From Zoogloea oleivorans (GTDB taxonomy: Bacteria; Pseudomonadota; Gammaproteobacteria; Burkholderiales; Rhodocyclaceae), in contig NZ_SDKK01000029.1 in the NCBI RefSeq assembly GCF_008107625.1, positions 20,435 to 53,546 on the forward strand: a stretch of 33,112 nucleotides of DNA, in the 5' to 3' direction. How positions within the stretch are numbered: position 1 is the stretch's first letter; each line of letters starts with the position of its first letter. A program made the translations under genes and the position numbers. Below, piece by piece: positions 8,304-16,509 of this stretch. Below the pieces are notes generated by a model. It made no database searches. It was not told the DNA's origin and saw only the letters and a list, made by a program, of their open reading frames with translations.

Positions 8304-9124
8304 CAGACTCCAAACGTGTAACCATCAGATCTGCGGCAGAGCTCGCCATGGCTCGGCGTGCTGGAATGTTGGCCGCCGATGTTTTGCGGATGATTGCCGA
8401 CCATGTGAAGCCAGGCGTGACGACCGATGAGCTAGACAAGCTATGCCATGACTACATCGACAACGTGCAACGAGCTGTTCCGGCAAATATCGGCTACCAC
8501 GGCTATCCGAAGACTATTTGCACTTCGGTCAATCATGTCATCTGCCATGGGATTCCTTCCGATAAAAAATTGAAGAGCGGAGACATCATCAACATCGACG
8601 TCGCCATCATCAAGGACGGTTGGTTTGGCGATACCAGCCGCATGTACTTTGTCGGAGAACCGAGCATCCTGGCGAAACGCCTGGTTCGCACGACCTACGA
8701 GGCAATGCGAGCAGGCATTGAGCAAGTCCGCCCAGGGGCGACGCTTGGGGATATTGGTCATGCCATCCAGACCGTCGCTCATCGGGAGGGGTTTAGTGTT
8801 GTTCGTGAGTACGGCGGTCACGGCATTGGAACCGTATATCACGATGACCTTCATGTTCCCCACTATGGAAGGCCAGGCACGGGCTTGAAGCTTGAGGCAG
8901 GTATGGTGTTCACCATTGAACCCATGATTAATGCGGGGAAAGCCGCGATAAAGCACCTACCGGATGGCTGGACTGTCGTTACCAAGGACCGCTCGCTCTC
9001 GGCCCAGTGGGAGCATATGGTGGCCGTCACCAAGAGCGGATTCGAGATACTTACGCCTTGGCCAGATGGCTACGGAGACTACTCCGCGATCATGCCGATT
9101 ACCGCTGAGCGAACCGCCGCATAG
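8300..9124 (+). CDS. map: Type I methionine aminopeptidase, coupled to a ParD-like gene
   Basis: Removes the initiator methionine from nascent proteins. The 274-residue protein has the pita-bread fold markers and all expected metal and catalytic residues: His in NHVICHGIPSD, Asp in NIDVAIIKDG, Asp in GWFGDTSRM, His in GGHGIGTVYHDD, Glu in FTIEPMI and Glu in QWEHMVAVT. The start ATG overlaps the ParD-like stop, with GAGGG upstream. Chromosomal map is normally near rpsB or in the ribosomal protein operon. Here the gene stands in accessory DNA behind an antitoxin-like gene, so it is probably a second copy. Confidence 0.92.
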   Translation: MTDSKRVTIRSAAELAMARRAGMLAADVLRMIADHVKPGVTTDELDKLCHDYIDNVQRAVPANIGYHGYPKTICTSVNHVICHGIPSDKKLKSGDIINIDVAIIKDGWFGDTSRMYFVGEPSILAKRLVRTTYEAMRAGIEQVRPGATLGDIGHAIQTVAHREGFSVVREYGGHGIGTVYHDDLHVPHYGRPGTGLKLEAGMVFTIEPMINAGKAAIKHLPDGWTVVTKDRSLSAQWEHMVAVTKSGFEILTPWPDGYGDYSAIMPITAERTAA

Positions 9125-9538
9125 ACCGAGCTGAGGTCGCTGAAACATTCACCTGCACTGTGTAGGGTAAGCGCCCGGCAAACCTTTCCATTGCCCACAA
9201 GTTTCATTGCTTTGTAGCGCATTCTTAAAGCATGGTAAAAGCTTCAATAGGCAAGTGTCAGTCTGCAAAGTAAAGTCATGGACCGGGAAACACAGGGTCA
9301 TTGAGTACTTCTTGAGTCCGCTGATTGAAGCTAACATCGAGAGTATGAGGAAACGGTGAGGTCGGGTGCCGCAAGGCATTAGGAATCACTACGGACGAGG
9401 CTGGACTCGCCCGGACTCACCGAAGTTCGGGAGCCTCAGTAATTAAATGCCCCTGCTCCGATGAGGCGGAGGAGCTTGGTTTTTTGCTTACAGCCGGCTG
9501 TCCGACCGACATGAGACGGAGAAACGCGCAGGGCGGCG
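9125..9538. other. Intergenic region between map and fic
   Basis: About 410 bases without a credible gene. A weak hairpin CTCCG-ATGAGG-CGGAG near 9456-9471 is followed by GAGCTTGGTTTTTT. It could end plus-strand transcription, but the stem is short and it lies 330 bases after map. Confidence 0.4.
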
Positions 9539-10744
9539 CTACGCAGGCGCCGGACGCACTTCCGTCCCGCTCTCAAGTATCTTCAGGAATTCCGCGTAGG
9601 CGAACACCCGTCCACGCTGTTTCCCTGTGATCTCACGAACAACGCCCAAAGCCTCCAGGGCCTCGAATGCCTTGTTGACCGTGGGGGCGCTGAGGCCCGC
9701 CTTCTCCTGTGTCTGGGAGGCGTTGAGGAACGGATGGGTCTGGAGCAGTTCGTGGATGCGGAGCATGGAGTTGGTCTGTTCGCCGCACGCGGCGATCCGT
9801 TCCCTGTCTGACCGGAATAGCGTGACGATGCGCATCGCGCTCTCGTAGGCGTTGTTGGCCGTTTCGGCGACTCCGGTGAGAAAGAACTCCGTCCAGGCTT
9901 CCCAATTACCGCGGATACGGACGTCCTGCAGGAGGCGGTAGTAGTCCTCCCGATGCGTCTTCAAATAGAGGCTGAGGTACAGGAACGGCTCGTGGAGAAC
10001 CTTCTTCTCGACCAGAAACAGGGCGATCAGCAAGCGGCCGAGGCGGCCGTTGCCATCCAGGAACGGATGGATCGACTCGAACTGCACATGCAGGTAGCCG
10101 GCCTTAACGAGCGGCGGGATGCACTCGGAGTCGTCGTGCAGGAAACGTTCGAGGTCGCCGAGGCACGCGTCCATGTCGTTGACTGGCGGCGGCACATACT
10201 GGGCATTCCCCGGTCTGGTCCCGCCGAGCCAGTTCTGAGAACGTCGGAACTCTCCCGGGTTCTTGGCTTCCCCGCGGCCCTTTTGAAGCAGGCGCGCGTG
10301 CATGTCCCTCAGGAGGCGGAGACAGAGGGGGAGCCCGTTCGGGTCCCTGATGACGCCGAGGCCATACATCATCGCGTCCACGTAGTTCGAAACCTCGGTG
10401 ACGTCGTCGAGCGGCTTCCCGGCCAAGGCGGCATTTTCATACTGCAGAAGGTCGTCGAGGGTCGACTGTGTCCCCTCGATCTGGGACGACAGAACCGCTT
10501 CCTTGCGGACGTACATGTACAGGAAGAGAGCCTTGTCCGGAAGGAGCATCGCCACACCGTCAAGACGGCCGACCGCGCGGTCCGCTTCGCTCAGGCGCTG
10601 GAGCAGGCGCGGGGAGAGTTCAAGCGGCGGATTCGGCGGGAGCGGGGGAGGGACATAAGCCCTGACGATCTCGTCGAAGGCGACGGTGGAGACGTAGCGC
10701 CCGATCCTCGGGTTCGCGTCCAGTCCTGTCGGGTTGTCGGCCAT
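9539..10744 (-). CDS. Fic-family protein (AMP-transferase type) with C-terminal winged helix
   Basis: Fic enzymes usually transfer AMP from ATP to a hydroxyl of a target protein. The 401-residue protein has an N-terminal Fic_N region, then the full active-site motif HPFLDGNGRLGR at residues 226-237. The inhibitory motif SSQIEG at 86-91 (Glu90) precedes the Fic core, making this a class II, self-inhibited type. The C-terminal part (HPFLNASQTQEKAGLSAPTV, then NKAFEALEALGVV) is a winged helix-turn-helix. AAGGAT lies 6 nt before the ATG. The winged helix plus the palindromes upstream suggest autoregulation. Target unknown. Confidence 0.92.
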   Translation of the reverse strand: MADNPTGLDANPRIGRYVSTVAFDEIVRAYVPPPLPPNPPLELSPRLLQRLSEADRAVGRLDGVAMLLPDKALFLYMYVRKEAVLSSQIEGTQSTLDDLLQYENAALAGKPLDDVTEVSNYVDAMMYGLGVIRDPNGLPLCLRLLRDMHARLLQKGRGEAKNPGEFRRSQNWLGGTRPGNAQYVPPPVNDMDACLGDLERFLHDDSECIPPLVKAGYLHVQFESIHPFLDGNGRLGRLLIALFLVEKKVLHEPFLYLSLYLKTHREDYYRLLQDVRIRGNWEAWTEFFLTGVAETANNAYESAMRIVTLFRSDRERIAACGEQTNSMLRIHELLQTHPFLNASQTQEKAGLSAPTVNKAFEALEALGVVREITGKQRGRVFAYAEFLKILESGTEVRPAPA

Positions 10745-10750
10745 AGGATC

Positions 10751-10791
10751 CTTAGTTAAGCCCGCTTAATTAGCGCTGGGCACTAATTAAG
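10751..10791 (-). promoter_or_regulatory. Palindromic operator upstream of fic
   Basis: CTTAATTAG (10765-10773) and CTAATTAAG (10783-10791) are a perfect 9-bp inverted pair with a 9-nt spacer. A third related copy, CTTAGTTAAG, lies at 10751-10760, immediately before the gene start. The AT-rich half-sites sit where the promoter should be, so a DNA-binding autorepressor is likely. Confidence 0.6.
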
Positions 10792-10799
10792 TTTACTAC

Positions 10800-11176
10800 G
10801 AATTATTTTATTAGCGAATTTAAGAAGGCGCTGGCCCCCCTGAAGAGCGACCGTTCCCACGCGAGATCGGAATGGGCCGATCCGCCGCTTCACGAACTTG
10901 CGTGCCGTGTGAGCAGCGTTGGCACGATGGCCGGAGGCTTGCTGAGGGACTCCCTTTATCACCCATTTTTTCTCTCATAAACCGCGATCCAGAAGAAACA
11001 TGACCTGACCGACCGGGAGGTTCGCTGGCTCCGTCGGTCCGGTCAATTGAAAGCTTCATGCGCGGAGGCAAAACGGGTATCTAGCCGAATGATGCTGACA
11101 GCGGGTTACCTTGACAGTACAGCTGGCATGAAGACATGCGTTTCCCGGCGTCGGATTGTTTGATTTTATCAATTAG
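10800..11176. other. Intergenic region between fic and the Phd/VapC pair
   Basis: About 375 bases with no credible gene. A minus-strand frame across 10820-11071 lacks any recognisable domain. Nothing else noted. Confidence 0.4.
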
Positions 11177-11194
11177 CTAGACTAGACTAGTCTA
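11177..11194 (+). promoter_or_regulatory. Candidate operator of the Phd/VapC operon
   Basis: TAGACTAGTCTA (11183-11194) is a perfect 12-bp palindrome, preceded by the overlapping repeat CTAGACTAGACTAG from 11177. It is 23 bases before the antitoxin start, the usual place for antitoxin autorepression. Confidence 0.6.
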
Positions 11195-11217
11195 AAAATT
11201 TTATTGCTGGAGATCGC

Positions 11218-11466
11218 ATGCACCCCGTCAATATGCTGCAAGCCAAATCCTCGCTATCCCGCTTGGTGGAAGCCATCGAGCAGGGCAAGGAGCGCGAGAT
11301 CATCATTGCGCGGAACGGTCGCCCGGCGGCCAAGTTGGTGCCAATCGATTCCGTCCCCGCCGGAAACCGTCTGGGCGTCGCCAAGGGGCTGTTCCAAGTA
11401 CCGGATAGCATCGACCTCCATAACGACGAAGTTGCACGGCTCTTTGCGGACGGGGAGATGCCGTGA
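11218..11466 (+). CDS. Type II antitoxin, Phd/YefM family
   Basis: An 82-residue antitoxin that should neutralise the PIN toxin encoded next and repress the operon. The N-terminal DNA-binding Phd fold is visible in QAKSSLSRLVEAIEQGKE and IIIARNGRPAAKLVPI. The C-terminal tail (DLHNDEVARLFADGEMP) is the usual toxin-wrapping segment. GGAG precedes the ATG at good distance. The stop codon overlaps the toxin's GTG start (GTGA), a classic coupling. Confidence 0.9.
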   Translation: MHPVNMLQAKSSLSRLVEAIEQGKEREIIIARNGRPAAKLVPIDSVPAGNRLGVAKGLFQVPDSIDLHNDEVARLFADGEMP

Positions 11467-11849
11467 ACCTGCTACTCGACACCCACGTGGCACTCTGGGC
11501 CATCACCGACAGTCCGAAGTTGCCCCAAAAGGCCCGCGAGCAGATCCAGTCGCCGAAGACAACCGTTTGGGTCAGCGCAGCAAGCCTCTGGGAAATCGCC
11601 ATCAAGCACTCGCTCGGGCGAGGCGACATGCCCGTGTCGGGGACGGACGCACTAAGGTATTTCCAGGAGTCTGGTTATCGCTTTTTGTCGGTGGATGCCG
11701 AACACGCAGTCGCGGTCCAGACGCTCCCAGCTCATCACCACGACCCGTTCGACCGCATTCTCGTAGCCCAGGCCCTGGTCGAACCGCTGCGACTGATGAC
11801 GCATGACGCCACGGTGGCTCGCTACAGCGACACGATCATGCTGATTTGA
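11463..11849 (+). CDS. vapC: VapC-family PIN-domain toxin
   Basis: A 128-residue PIN-domain ribonuclease toxin, probably cleaving tRNA or rRNA when free of antitoxin. The acidic active-site residues are present: Asp6 in LLLDTHVALW, Glu44 in SLWEIAIK, Asp94 and Asp97 in HHHDPFDRIL, and Asp115 in LMTHDATV. The start is GTG inside the antitoxin stop. Length and motifs agree with the Sll0205-like PIN subgroup usually paired with Phd-type antitoxins. A strong terminator follows. Confidence 0.92.
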   Translation: MNLLLDTHVALWAITDSPKLPQKAREQIQSPKTTVWVSAASLWEIAIKHSLGRGDMPVSGTDALRYFQESGYRFLSVDAEHAVAVQTLPAHHHDPFDRILVAQALVEPLRLMTHDATVARYSDTIMLI

Positions 11850-11912
11850 ACACCCCACGTACCCATCACACCTGTTAGCGCAGAGGTCCATAGTCTGTTT
11901 CCCAGCTCATCC

Positions 11913-11948
11913 AAGCCTGCTAATTGTTATTAGCAGGCTTGTATTTTT
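11913..11948 (+). terminator. Strong rho-independent terminator after vapC
   Basis: AAGCCTGCTAAT and ATTAGCAGGCTT form a perfect 12-bp stem with a TGTT loop, followed by GTATTTTTT. It separates the toxin operon from the next recombinase gene. Confidence 0.85.
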
Positions 11949-11987
11949 TGGATAAAATCCAGCTTTTCGGCTTTCAAGTAGCTCGCC

Positions 11988-13790
11988 ATGGCACAAAACA
12001 TTGACGTCGCATCCGCCATCCCGCGCTACACACGTGCAGACTTCACCGCGCTCCGGGCCTCGCTCAATAAACTACCAATAGCCTTTATCGCCTCGAACTA
12101 CTACACAGAGGAAGACTTGGAGGCCCTCGGTTGCGAGACGCTGGCCGGCCTGCAGGACCGTCTCGACGCGATGCGCGATCACCTTGTCGAACGGGCCTCG
12201 GTTGCCAACCCACACAGCGCAGAAGGCCTCCGCAATGCCAGAAAGTCAGCCCGGTGGTCTCAGGTCGCCCTGAAGTATCTATTCCAGGCTGCCGAGTTCT
12301 CGTCCTCCCAGCCGCAACGGCAGGATGCCTTGAGTGCCTGGCTCAAACCTCGGGTAGCCCGGCATCTGCGCAACGAAGGCGTCCGGACGCTGCAGGATCT
12401 CCTGACCCTCATCGAGGCCCGCGGCCCCACCTGGTGGCGACCGATCCCACGCCTGGGCCAAGGCAAAGCGGGCGCCCTCCTTCGCTGGCTCACAAAACAC
12501 GAACAAACCTTGGGCGTCTTGTCCGTTGAAGACACCAAACAGGTGCCGATGACCGGTAACCTGGTTCCCATCACACTACGGCCATCGAACCCGATTCTTG
12601 TCCCCCTCGAGGGAATGCTTTTACCCGGCGAGCTCGACGGCAGTCAGGGACTCAACCGTGCCCCGCACTTCAGCTTAATCGAGGCCCGCAACGATCTGGA
12701 GGCAATCGAAAGCTACCTGATCAAATTCCGCGCACAGGAAAAAACCCGTCGGGCCTACCGGCGCGAGCTTGAACGCCTGCTCTTGTGGTCAATTTATAAG
12801 CGCAAAAAACCGCTCTCCAGCCTGCTCGTCGAAGACAGCGAGGCCTTCAAGGATTTTCTAGCTGAGCCGGATCCAACCTGGTGTGGTCCCAAGACGTCGC
12901 GCTGGTCCGTACGCTGGAAACCTTTCGAAGGCACACTGTCACCCAAGTCCCAGCTCTACGCGATCACGGTAATCCGGGCCTTCTTCGCGTGGCTGGTCAA
13001 TGTTCGCTATCTCGGCGGCAACCCGTGGGTCGCTATTGGCAACCCGGTAACTGAAGTGGCCTTGCTTCCGATGCAGATCGACAAGGCCTTGCCCGAAGCG
13101 CTGTGGTCGGCGCTGGCAGGGACCGACGGCTACCTCGACCAAGCAATCAGGAACGCGGAGGCCAAGCACAAGGGACAATTACGTCTCGCCAAGGCGGCCC
13201 TCCTGCTTATTGGACACTCTGGCCTGAGGCGGGAAGAGGCCGCAACCGCTAAGCGGGAGAACCTGAAGAAGATCCAGGGCCACGCACTTTACGAACTCGC
13301 AGTGCTCGGCAAGCGATCAAAGTGGCGAACCGTATTTCTGCCAAGTGAGGTTGTGCACGCTCTGCAGACGCACTGGTGCGATCGAGGTGATGACCAAGAG
13401 AAGGACGGCTTCGTTTTGTCTCCGCTTGTGATCCCACCGACGACTCAGGCCATCCGCAAGCATCTGGCCGGCGACAACAACAAGGGCAAAGGCTTCTCGG
13501 TCGATGGACTGGGTCGGCTGATCACACGATCACTCAAGCAGGTCGCCGATGACGTCAAGATCGCGATGAGCGACGCGGAGCGGGAAAGTTTGGCCACGCG
13601 GGGGGTTCATGCCTTTCGTCACACTTTTGGGACACTATCCGTGGCTAAGGGGCTACCACTGGATGTCCTGCAACGGGTGCTCGGGCATGCGTCCTTGCAG
13701 ACAACGTCGATCTACGTACAAGCCGAACGACAGCGAAGCATCGAAGAGATGGGGCTGCTGTTTGAGCGGCAGAAAACCAAGAACAACTAA
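11988..13790 (+). CDS. Large tyrosine recombinase / integrase (600 aa)
   Basis: A site-specific recombinase with an unusually long N-terminal region (about 240 residues) before the core-binding domain. That region includes a helix-hairpin-helix-like stretch (PIPRLGQGKAGALLRWL). The catalytic part has Arg in GHSGLRREEAAT, Lys in LGKRSKWRTVFLP, the H-x-x-R box as HAFRHTFGTL, His in LGHASLQTT and Tyr in TSIYVQAE, so it should be active. It lies just outside the left repeat of the replicon block. Such long recombinases occur on plasmids and islands; possible roles are multimer resolution or integration of the replicon. Confidence 0.85.
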   Translation: MAQNIDVASAIPRYTRADFTALRASLNKLPIAFIASNYYTEEDLEALGCETLAGLQDRLDAMRDHLVERASVANPHSAEGLRNARKSARWSQVALKYLFQAAEFSSSQPQRQDALSAWLKPRVARHLRNEGVRTLQDLLTLIEARGPTWWRPIPRLGQGKAGALLRWLTKHEQTLGVLSVEDTKQVPMTGNLVPITLRPSNPILVPLEGMLLPGELDGSQGLNRAPHFSLIEARNDLEAIESYLIKFRAQEKTRRAYRRELERLLLWSIYKRKKPLSSLLVEDSEAFKDFLAEPDPTWCGPKTSRWSVRWKPFEGTLSPKSQLYAITVIRAFFAWLVNVRYLGGNPWVAIGNPVTEVALLPMQIDKALPEALWSALAGTDGYLDQAIRNAEAKHKGQLRLAKAALLLIGHSGLRREEAATAKRENLKKIQGHALYELAVLGKRSKWRTVFLPSEVVHALQTHWCDRGDDQEKDGFVLSPLVIPPTTQAIRKHLAGDNNKGKGFSVDGLGRLITRSLKQVADDVKIAMSDAERESLATRGVHAFRHTFGTLSVAKGLPLDVLQRVLGHASLQTTSIYVQAERQRSIEEMGLLFERQKTKNN

Positions 13791-13878
13791 TGCTGCAGCT
13801 GGCGCAAAACCAACAACTCTGCCAACCTGCTGCTGCAGCGGCTCATAGTGGGGCTGATTTCACCCAGGCTAGAACCTA

Positions 13879-13985
13879 TTCTGAACCATGCCATAGCCTT
13901 CAGATTTGCTGGCTATGGCAGACCGCAACCCCACCGATGTCAGCGACGAAAAATGGGCCTTCGTCGCGCCTTACCTGATCCTGTT
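13879..13985 (+). pseudogene. IS5-family transposase remnant, left direct repeat
   Basis: ATGGCAGACCGCAACCCC begins a frame reading MADRNPTDVSDEKWAFVAPYL, written here as MADRNPTDVSDEK plus WAFVAPYL. This is the start of an IS5-family transposase. The match stops abruptly at CCTGATCCTGTT and runs into replicon sequence. The same 107 bases recur at 18790-18902 in the same orientation, with about 5 extra bases there. Confidence 0.8.
13890..13919 (+). repeat. Hairpin in IS5 remnant, left copy
   Basis: GCCATAGCC and GGCTATGGC pair around a 12-nt loop, ending over the start codon region. In the right copy both arms differ by one base in a way that keeps pairing. Confidence 0.6.
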
Positions 13986-13992
13986 ATCCACA
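13984..13992 (+). other. DnaA-box-like sequence
   Basis: TTATCCACA matches the DnaA box consensus. It sits at the junction between the IS5 remnant and the replicon, 37 bases after the stop of the replication gene, so its role is uncertain. Confidence 0.4.
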
Positions 13993-14028
13993 GAACTCTA
14001 TCACTGATACAACGTGCTGCCTGTAGAG

Positions 14029-14979
14029 CTACTGCTGAGGAATGCGCCTGGGCGCCCTCACCACGTTGAGAACATCGGTGCGGGCATCGATCTCGTAGGA
14101 CAGAAGAAAGCCCACCTTGATCAAAAGCTCCAAAGCCTCCCGAAGCTTGTACCTGTACTTCGCCAGCACCGCTATCCGCGAACCACAAAGATTCTTGATG
14201 GTTTCCACCTTATAGCCAATGGGATGCGCGTGCGTGAAGTAAAACTGATGCAGCCACTTGGCAAGAGGCGGTAATTGTAGACGCTGTGCCCAATCGATTT
14301 TCGTATACGCATCACGGCCGAACAAGGCCACGATCTCCGGCTCAAGCCAGATTCGCCAGCGCTGGGAGGTCCCTCTGTTCGCGTTATGATCCCACTCGAA
14401 CTTGCGAATCAGCGACCCCCCAAACCCTTTTTCACCTGGTCCGTTCGGGCCGTCTACTGTAATGAGAATAGTGGTCGAGGAAAGCCTGTTTATGCTGTCC
14501 CGGAGACGCTCATAGCTCCCCTTCGATGTCGTCCAGCCCAATTCCTTGAGCAAACCGTAGCCTGAAAACTCGACGATTTCACCTAAGGGCAACTGCCGGG
14601 CCAGGTGAGTGATCTGAAGAAAAACATCACCATCATCCACACGAAGTTCTTCACCGGTGTACAAGATTTCAACACCACGAAGGGATGCAATCTTCTCACG
14701 CTTGAAGTTCTCTCGCTCCATGCTGCGGTTGGCAGAAGTAAAGAGCGCTGACCGAGCCAACGTGTTAGGCAGGCCACGGACTCTCTCCTCCCACAAGGGC
14801 AACTGGACCACGTCCGCTATCACCCTTGAGACGCTGTCGACCTCAGACCTGCTTCGGGCGTTTATGCGGAGCTGTTCTACACGCAGGAGCAACTCCGAAA
14901 CAGGCAGAAGCTCCCTGTCCAAGGCAACCACTGCATCTGTGGCTGATTCTGGACTTAGGCTCTTTTTAGACTGCGCCAT
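14029..14979 (-). CDS. trfA: Plasmid replication initiator, TrfA family
   Basis: Initiator protein that binds origin iterons and recruits host DnaB helicase. Of 316 residues, the central part matches TrfA of IncP plasmids: RGLPNTLARSALFTSANRS, YTGEELRVDDGDVFLQITHL, ARQLPLGEIVEFSGYGLLKE, then LGWTTSKGSYERLRDSINRL. The C-terminal part forms the second winged helix (PLAKWLHQFYFTHAHPIG). The start at 14979 is favoured because GAGG lies upstream; an ATG at 15021 would add 14 residues and lacks such a site. It reads away from the iteron region, whose nearest inverted pair lies about 130 bases upstream and is a likely autoregulatory site. No second, shorter TrfA product can be judged from sequence. 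Confidence 0.88.
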   Translation of the reverse strand: MAQSKKSLSPESATDAVVALDRELLPVSELLLRVEQLRINARSRSEVDSVSRVIADVVQLPLWEERVRGLPNTLARSALFTSANRSMERENFKREKIASLRGVEILYTGEELRVDDGDVFLQITHLARQLPLGEIVEFSGYGLLKELGWTTSKGSYERLRDSINRLSSTTILITVDGPNGPGEKGFGGSLIRKFEWDHNANRGTSQRWRIWLEPEIVALFGRDAYTKIDWAQRLQLPPLAKWLHQFYFTHAHPIGYKVETIKNLCGSRIAVLAKYRYKLREALELLIKVGFLLSYEIDARTDVLNVVRAPRRIPQQ

Positions 14980-15105
14980 GGAGGAATCCTCGTTCAAAAC
15001 AGACGCGATTTTAACCCCCATGCAAGCACGTTAAGCTCGTCTTTTCAGAGGCAAACGACGTTGCATGAGTGACACAACTACCTTCACCCCACCAGATCGG
15101 TCCAG

Positions 15106-15153
15106 CTCAATCACCCAAAGAACGAGCTTTGGCACGTTCTTTGGGTGATTGAG
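15106..15153. promoter_or_regulatory. 19-bp perfect inverted repeat of two iterons (candidate initiator autorepression site)
   Basis: CTCAATCACCCAAAGAACG (15106-15124) and CGTTCTTTGGGTGATTGAG (15135-15153) are exact inverses around a 10-nt spacer. Each arm contains the iteron core. Facing iterons upstream of rep genes commonly bind initiator dimers that shut off transcription. Confidence 0.65.
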
Positions 15154-15155
15154 AC

Positions 15156-15257
15156 AACGTCGTTTGAGTGAAAAAGGTCGTCGCTTCGGTGACCAAGCTC
15201 GTCTGTACGGTGAACAAACCTCGTTCTTTGAGTGAGAAAACGTCGTTGATTCAGTGA
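15156..15257 (+). repeat. Five head-to-tail iterons
   Basis: Copies start at 15156, 15174, 15195, 15217 and 15239, with a spacing of 18 to 22 bp, about two helical turns for the last four. All share TCGT and GTGA cores. Confidence 0.75.
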
Positions 15258-15301
15258 TCGCCCATCTTACCGAAACGGCCACTACACAAGGGATTTGAGA
15301 G

Positions 15302-15310
15302 TTATCCACA
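15302..15310 (+). other. DnaA box in the origin
   Basis: TTATCCACA is an exact consensus DnaA box. It lies directly after the tandem iterons and before an AT-rich tract, the usual iteron-origin arrangement. Confidence 0.65.
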
Positions 15311-15878
15311 ACCAGGTAATCCTTCTTAATACTTAGTAATAAAAGAAGGAGCATCACCCATAAAACGACCTACCTCTTTCTGATCATCGAAATCGCCCTT
15401 CAATCAGAAAATTTCGATAAATCCCTAGAATTATTTTCAAACTGGTAGGTAAGACAGATTCAAACACCAGCTATCACTGATAAAACGTCGTTTCAGAACA
15501 CCTAGATCGCCAAAAAGCTCGTCTTTTCAGTGACAGTTCATAAAAATATTTCGCAAGAAAACCCAGAAGTTACTGATCAACGCAACCCTTTGTTCACTCA
15601 ATAAACGACGTTTACCTCCTGAATCAAGACAAACAGCTTGTTCTAGACTTAACCCATAAGCTCGAAGGTGAAATCTCTAGCATAGGTAAAATATAATCGT
15701 TTATTTACAATAAGTTATATTCAATAGTATCACCCTTAAAACGATGTTCTCGTCAGACACAATAATACTATCACTCAAAAATCGAGCTTCCATAGGCCAT
15801 CAAAAACATCATTTTTAGAGTGATATCTAGCCACAAAGCCCCAGACAAGTCACATATCTCAGCCCGATCACAAAAGTA

Positions 15879-15901
15879 TCGTCCTATCAGTGATAGGACG
15901 A
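15879..15901. repeat. 23-bp perfect palindrome at the origin's right end
   Basis: TCGTCCTATCA, a central G, then TGATAGGACGA. It overlaps the last plus-strand iteron and makes two head-to-head half-iterons. Possibly a regulator site or origin boundary. Confidence 0.6.
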
Positions 15902-16509
15902 CCATCAGTCAATCAATAGATTGAAGCCTGATCAGGTTAAACACCAAGATCCATGCTCTGTTTACCCAGTGATAGGGATAGGAATCACTCCCCGCACAGA
16001 TCCCTATGTGTGGAACTACCCCTGCTTTGAGGGTACCGTTGCCCATGCTCAGAGTCTTCAACCGCGTAGAGCTTGCCTAGGACTTGCGGGCTCCACTATC
16101 AGTGGTACTTGTAGCTTGAGCCAGTTTGCAGATGAGTGTGCAACACCAGTCACCAAGCAAGGCCTCTGTATGCTCCGGCCTAGGCCTGATCATGAGCGCC
16201 GACGCGACGTTTCATCCATATGCAGCACCCGGAAGACGAGGAATTCTTCCTTCAACGCATCGACCAAGGATTGGAGCTACCCGACCCTTTGGATATTCCA
16301 GCAGCGTTCTGACTGGAACCAGTCATTGCCTGAAAAAACCTGCTTGAACAGTGTCATCTCCCATCGCCTCACAGAGAAATTTACAAAACCTCAGCTTTAA
16401 AATAACTACTTGCAAGGATTTTTCCTATAAACGCCATAAAACCATGCAAATAGAAAAATCGTGATGTACGATATCAGAACTTAAATTTCAAACAAGAATA
16501 TCAACAACG
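15902..16509. other. Region between origin and parA
   Basis: About 600 bases without a confident gene. A plus-strand frame of 159 codons from 15921 is rich in Ser, Thr, Arg and Cys and looks non-coding. A short frame at 16220-16312 (MQHPEDEEFFLQRIDQGLEL, then PDPLDIPAAF) is strikingly protein-like but only 30 codons and may be a remnant. ATCGT-GATGT-ACGAT at 16458-16472 is an inverted repeat 38 bases before parA and could be its operator. Confidence 0.45.

Larger units (their letters stand above)
15033..15901. other. Iteron-containing plasmid origin (oriV-like)
   Basis: An AT-rich 870-bp region with at least 14 related iterons of about 19-22 bp, approximate pattern AA-SNTCGT-N5-8-GTGA. Plus-strand copies start near 15033, 15054, 15133, 15156, 15174, 15195, 15217, 15239, 15515, 15805 and 15875. 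Minus-strand copies lie near 15109-15129, 15352-15370, 15473-15492, 15594-15613, 15728-15748 and 15769-15789. A DnaA box and AT-rich tracts (15320-15360; 15690-15735) sit between them. It lies between the initiator gene and parA, as expected for a TrfA-type origin. Confidence 0.8.

Noticed and set aside
9456-9484. Possible terminator after map
   Set aside because: Only a 5-bp stem, 330 bases from the gene, with bases between stem and T-run; kept only as a note in the intergenic entry.
9953-10759. 268-codon plus-strand frame opposite fic
   Set aside because: Shadow frame; the Fic motif and ribosome site belong to the minus strand.
10820-11071. 83-codon minus-strand frame between fic and the Phd/VapC pair
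   Set aside because: Low-complexity Ser/Gly/Arg text, no recognisable domain or ribosome site.
15033-15901. Repeats that might be read as a CRISPR array
   Set aside because: Repeat units are degenerate, occur on both strands and have irregular or no spacers; they fit iterons beside a TrfA-type gene, and no cas gene is present.
15921-16400. 159-codon open frame on the plus strand between origin and parA
   Set aside because: Ser/Thr/Arg/Cys-rich text without domains, no ribosome site, overlaps a better short frame at 16220; length is explained by chance.
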